From assembly GCA_015487755.1 (NCBI GenBank), contig WFPG01000163.1:1-14823 (forward strand): a stretch of DNA of 14,823 bases. The letters run 5' to 3'. How positions within the stretch are numbered: the first letter of the stretch is position 1; every line of letters begins with the position of its first letter. A model generated the notes under the pieces. That model saw nothing but the letters and a program-made list of their open reading frames with translations. It did not search any database and was not told the DNA's origin. Positions 14,304-14,823 of this stretch are shown here, one piece after another. The position numbers and the translations under genes are program-made. The stretch is from Acidobacteriota bacterium. Lineage in GTDB: Bacteria; Acidobacteriota; Holophagae; Thermotomaculales; Thermotomaculaceae.

Positions 14304-14771
14304 TCAAAATGTTTGGATTATTGCATATTGTTGTAGGTAAAACCATACGGCAAGCAGAATCAAGCCTATAACAGTATGCAGGTTGATAAAAAAGAATTTG
14401 TGTTTTGAGATAAAATCACGATAAGTTATCTTTTCTTTGCCTTCCTCTTGCCTTTTTCTGTTTTCCCTTATCCATCCTGCTAAAAATCCGCAGCATAAAT
14501 AAAAAAGCGAAAGTAAAATTATTGACAGATTCTCAAACTTAGTTATTTTCAATTGAAAATATTTTATAGTATAACGCGAATCCCAACCGAGTCCTAAATC
14601 GTCAAGCCCAATGCCTAATAAAAAAATCCCCAGCACCAATCCGCCAACAGCACGAACACTACTTAACGAATCTAATTTGCTTATTTTTTCCCCAAGAAAA
14701 AGAAAAAAAACAGCACTCAAACAAAGTAATGCTAGATTTAAATTTTGAATTGCAGAGTCAAAATGTTGCAT
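14304..14771 (-). CDS. Unknown four-helix membrane protein
   Basis: I do not recognise this 155-residue protein. It has four predicted membrane segments (about 11-27, 40-58, 80-100 and 127-146). The first loop is short, the second holds GLDDLGLGWDSRYTIK, and the third is strongly basic (RENRKRQEEGKEK, 102-114), which places that loop in the cytoplasm by the positive-inside rule. Glycine-rich helix 2 (GGLVLGIFLLGIGLDD) could pack against another helix. The ribosome site before the ATG is weak (GTGAG, nine bases upstream) and the leader is AT-rich. It is terminated before the ankyrin gene, so co-function with that gene is only suggested by adjacency and shared strand. A real gene is supported by its clean terminator and coherent topology. 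Confidence 0.7.
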   Translation of the reverse strand: MQHFDSAIQNLNLALLCLSAVFFLFLGEKISKLDSLSSVRAVGGLVLGIFLLGIGLDDLGLGWDSRYTIKYFQLKITKFENLSIILLSLFYLCCGFLAGWIRENRKRQEEGKEKITYRDFISKHKFFFINLHTVIGLILLAVWFYLQQYAIIQTF

Positions 14772-14784
14772 TTTTAATTACTCA

Positions 14785-14799
14785 CTAATTCTCTAATTC
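14785..14799. repeat. Short direct repeat upstream of the unknown membrane protein
   Basis: CTAATTC occurs at 14785-14791 and 14793-14799 (on the minus strand GAATTAG twice, after GGT). The texture resembles the GGTGAA and AGGATGA repeats near the RhuM-Fic gene. Whether it contains the promoter of the membrane protein gene is unclear. Confidence 0.4.
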
Positions 14800-14823
14800 A
14801 CCTTCATTTCATTCGGTAATTAT

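Noticed and set aside
1-14823. CRISPR arrays, tRNA/rRNA genes, IS elements or integrases
   Set aside because: No regularly spaced repeats, no tRNA-like cloverleaf in the gaps, and no transposase or recombinase motif in any frame read.

Overview
The window is a compact, AT-rich chromosomal segment carrying 14 genes. The organism is probably a Gram-negative, diderm bacterium: it has an RND efflux pump with a lipid-anchored periplasmic adaptor (which implies an outer membrane) and a type IV prepilin peptidase. Arginine is written mostly as AGA/AGG and genes are tightly packed, as in many anaerobic or thermophilic lineages. A split F-ATPase operon, a stand-alone McmA1-type methylmalonyl-CoA mutase subunit and a stand-alone Pta would fit deltaproteobacteria-like, Deferribacterota-like or Acidobacteriota-like lineages. 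I cannot assign the phylum from sequence reading alone.

Layout. (1) 14-1662, plus strand: a cluster of only membrane-sector ATP synthase genes, atpZ-atpI-atpB-atpE, ended by a clear terminator. No F1 genes follow, so they must lie elsewhere. (2) 1824-5393, plus: pta with its own terminator, then mcmA1 (catalytic half of methylmalonyl-CoA mutase), then a prepilin peptidase gene 15 bases downstream. Pta and McmA1 both handle acyl-CoA in acetate/propionate metabolism; the peptidase is a separate function. (3) 5454-6449, plus: a RhuM-Fic/Doc fusion protein, the most accessory-looking gene, flanked by short direct repeats and a GGTGAA-type inverted repeat. (4) 10871-6488, minus: a two-gene efflux operon (adaptor lipoprotein, then an RND permease with an unusually long central linker). 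(5) 10998-13429, plus, divergent from the pump: a receiver-only response regulator, a short D-3-phosphoglycerate dehydrogenase and, after a terminator, a GT2 glycosyltransferase fused to a Rossmann-like domain. (6) 14771-13477, minus: an unknown four-helix membrane protein and an exported ankyrin-repeat protein, separated by a terminator and a well-formed promoter.

The points most worth following are the complete set of Na+-coordinating residues in an AtpE that also carries a signal peptide, the RhuM-Doc fusion without a partner gene, the roughly 60-residue hydrophobic expansion in the RND linker, the receiver/PGDH pairing, and the GT2-Rossmann fusion. I found no RNA genes, CRISPR array, insertion sequence or integrase. 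No gene-free stretch exceeds 300 bases; the longest intergenic gap is about 160 bases.
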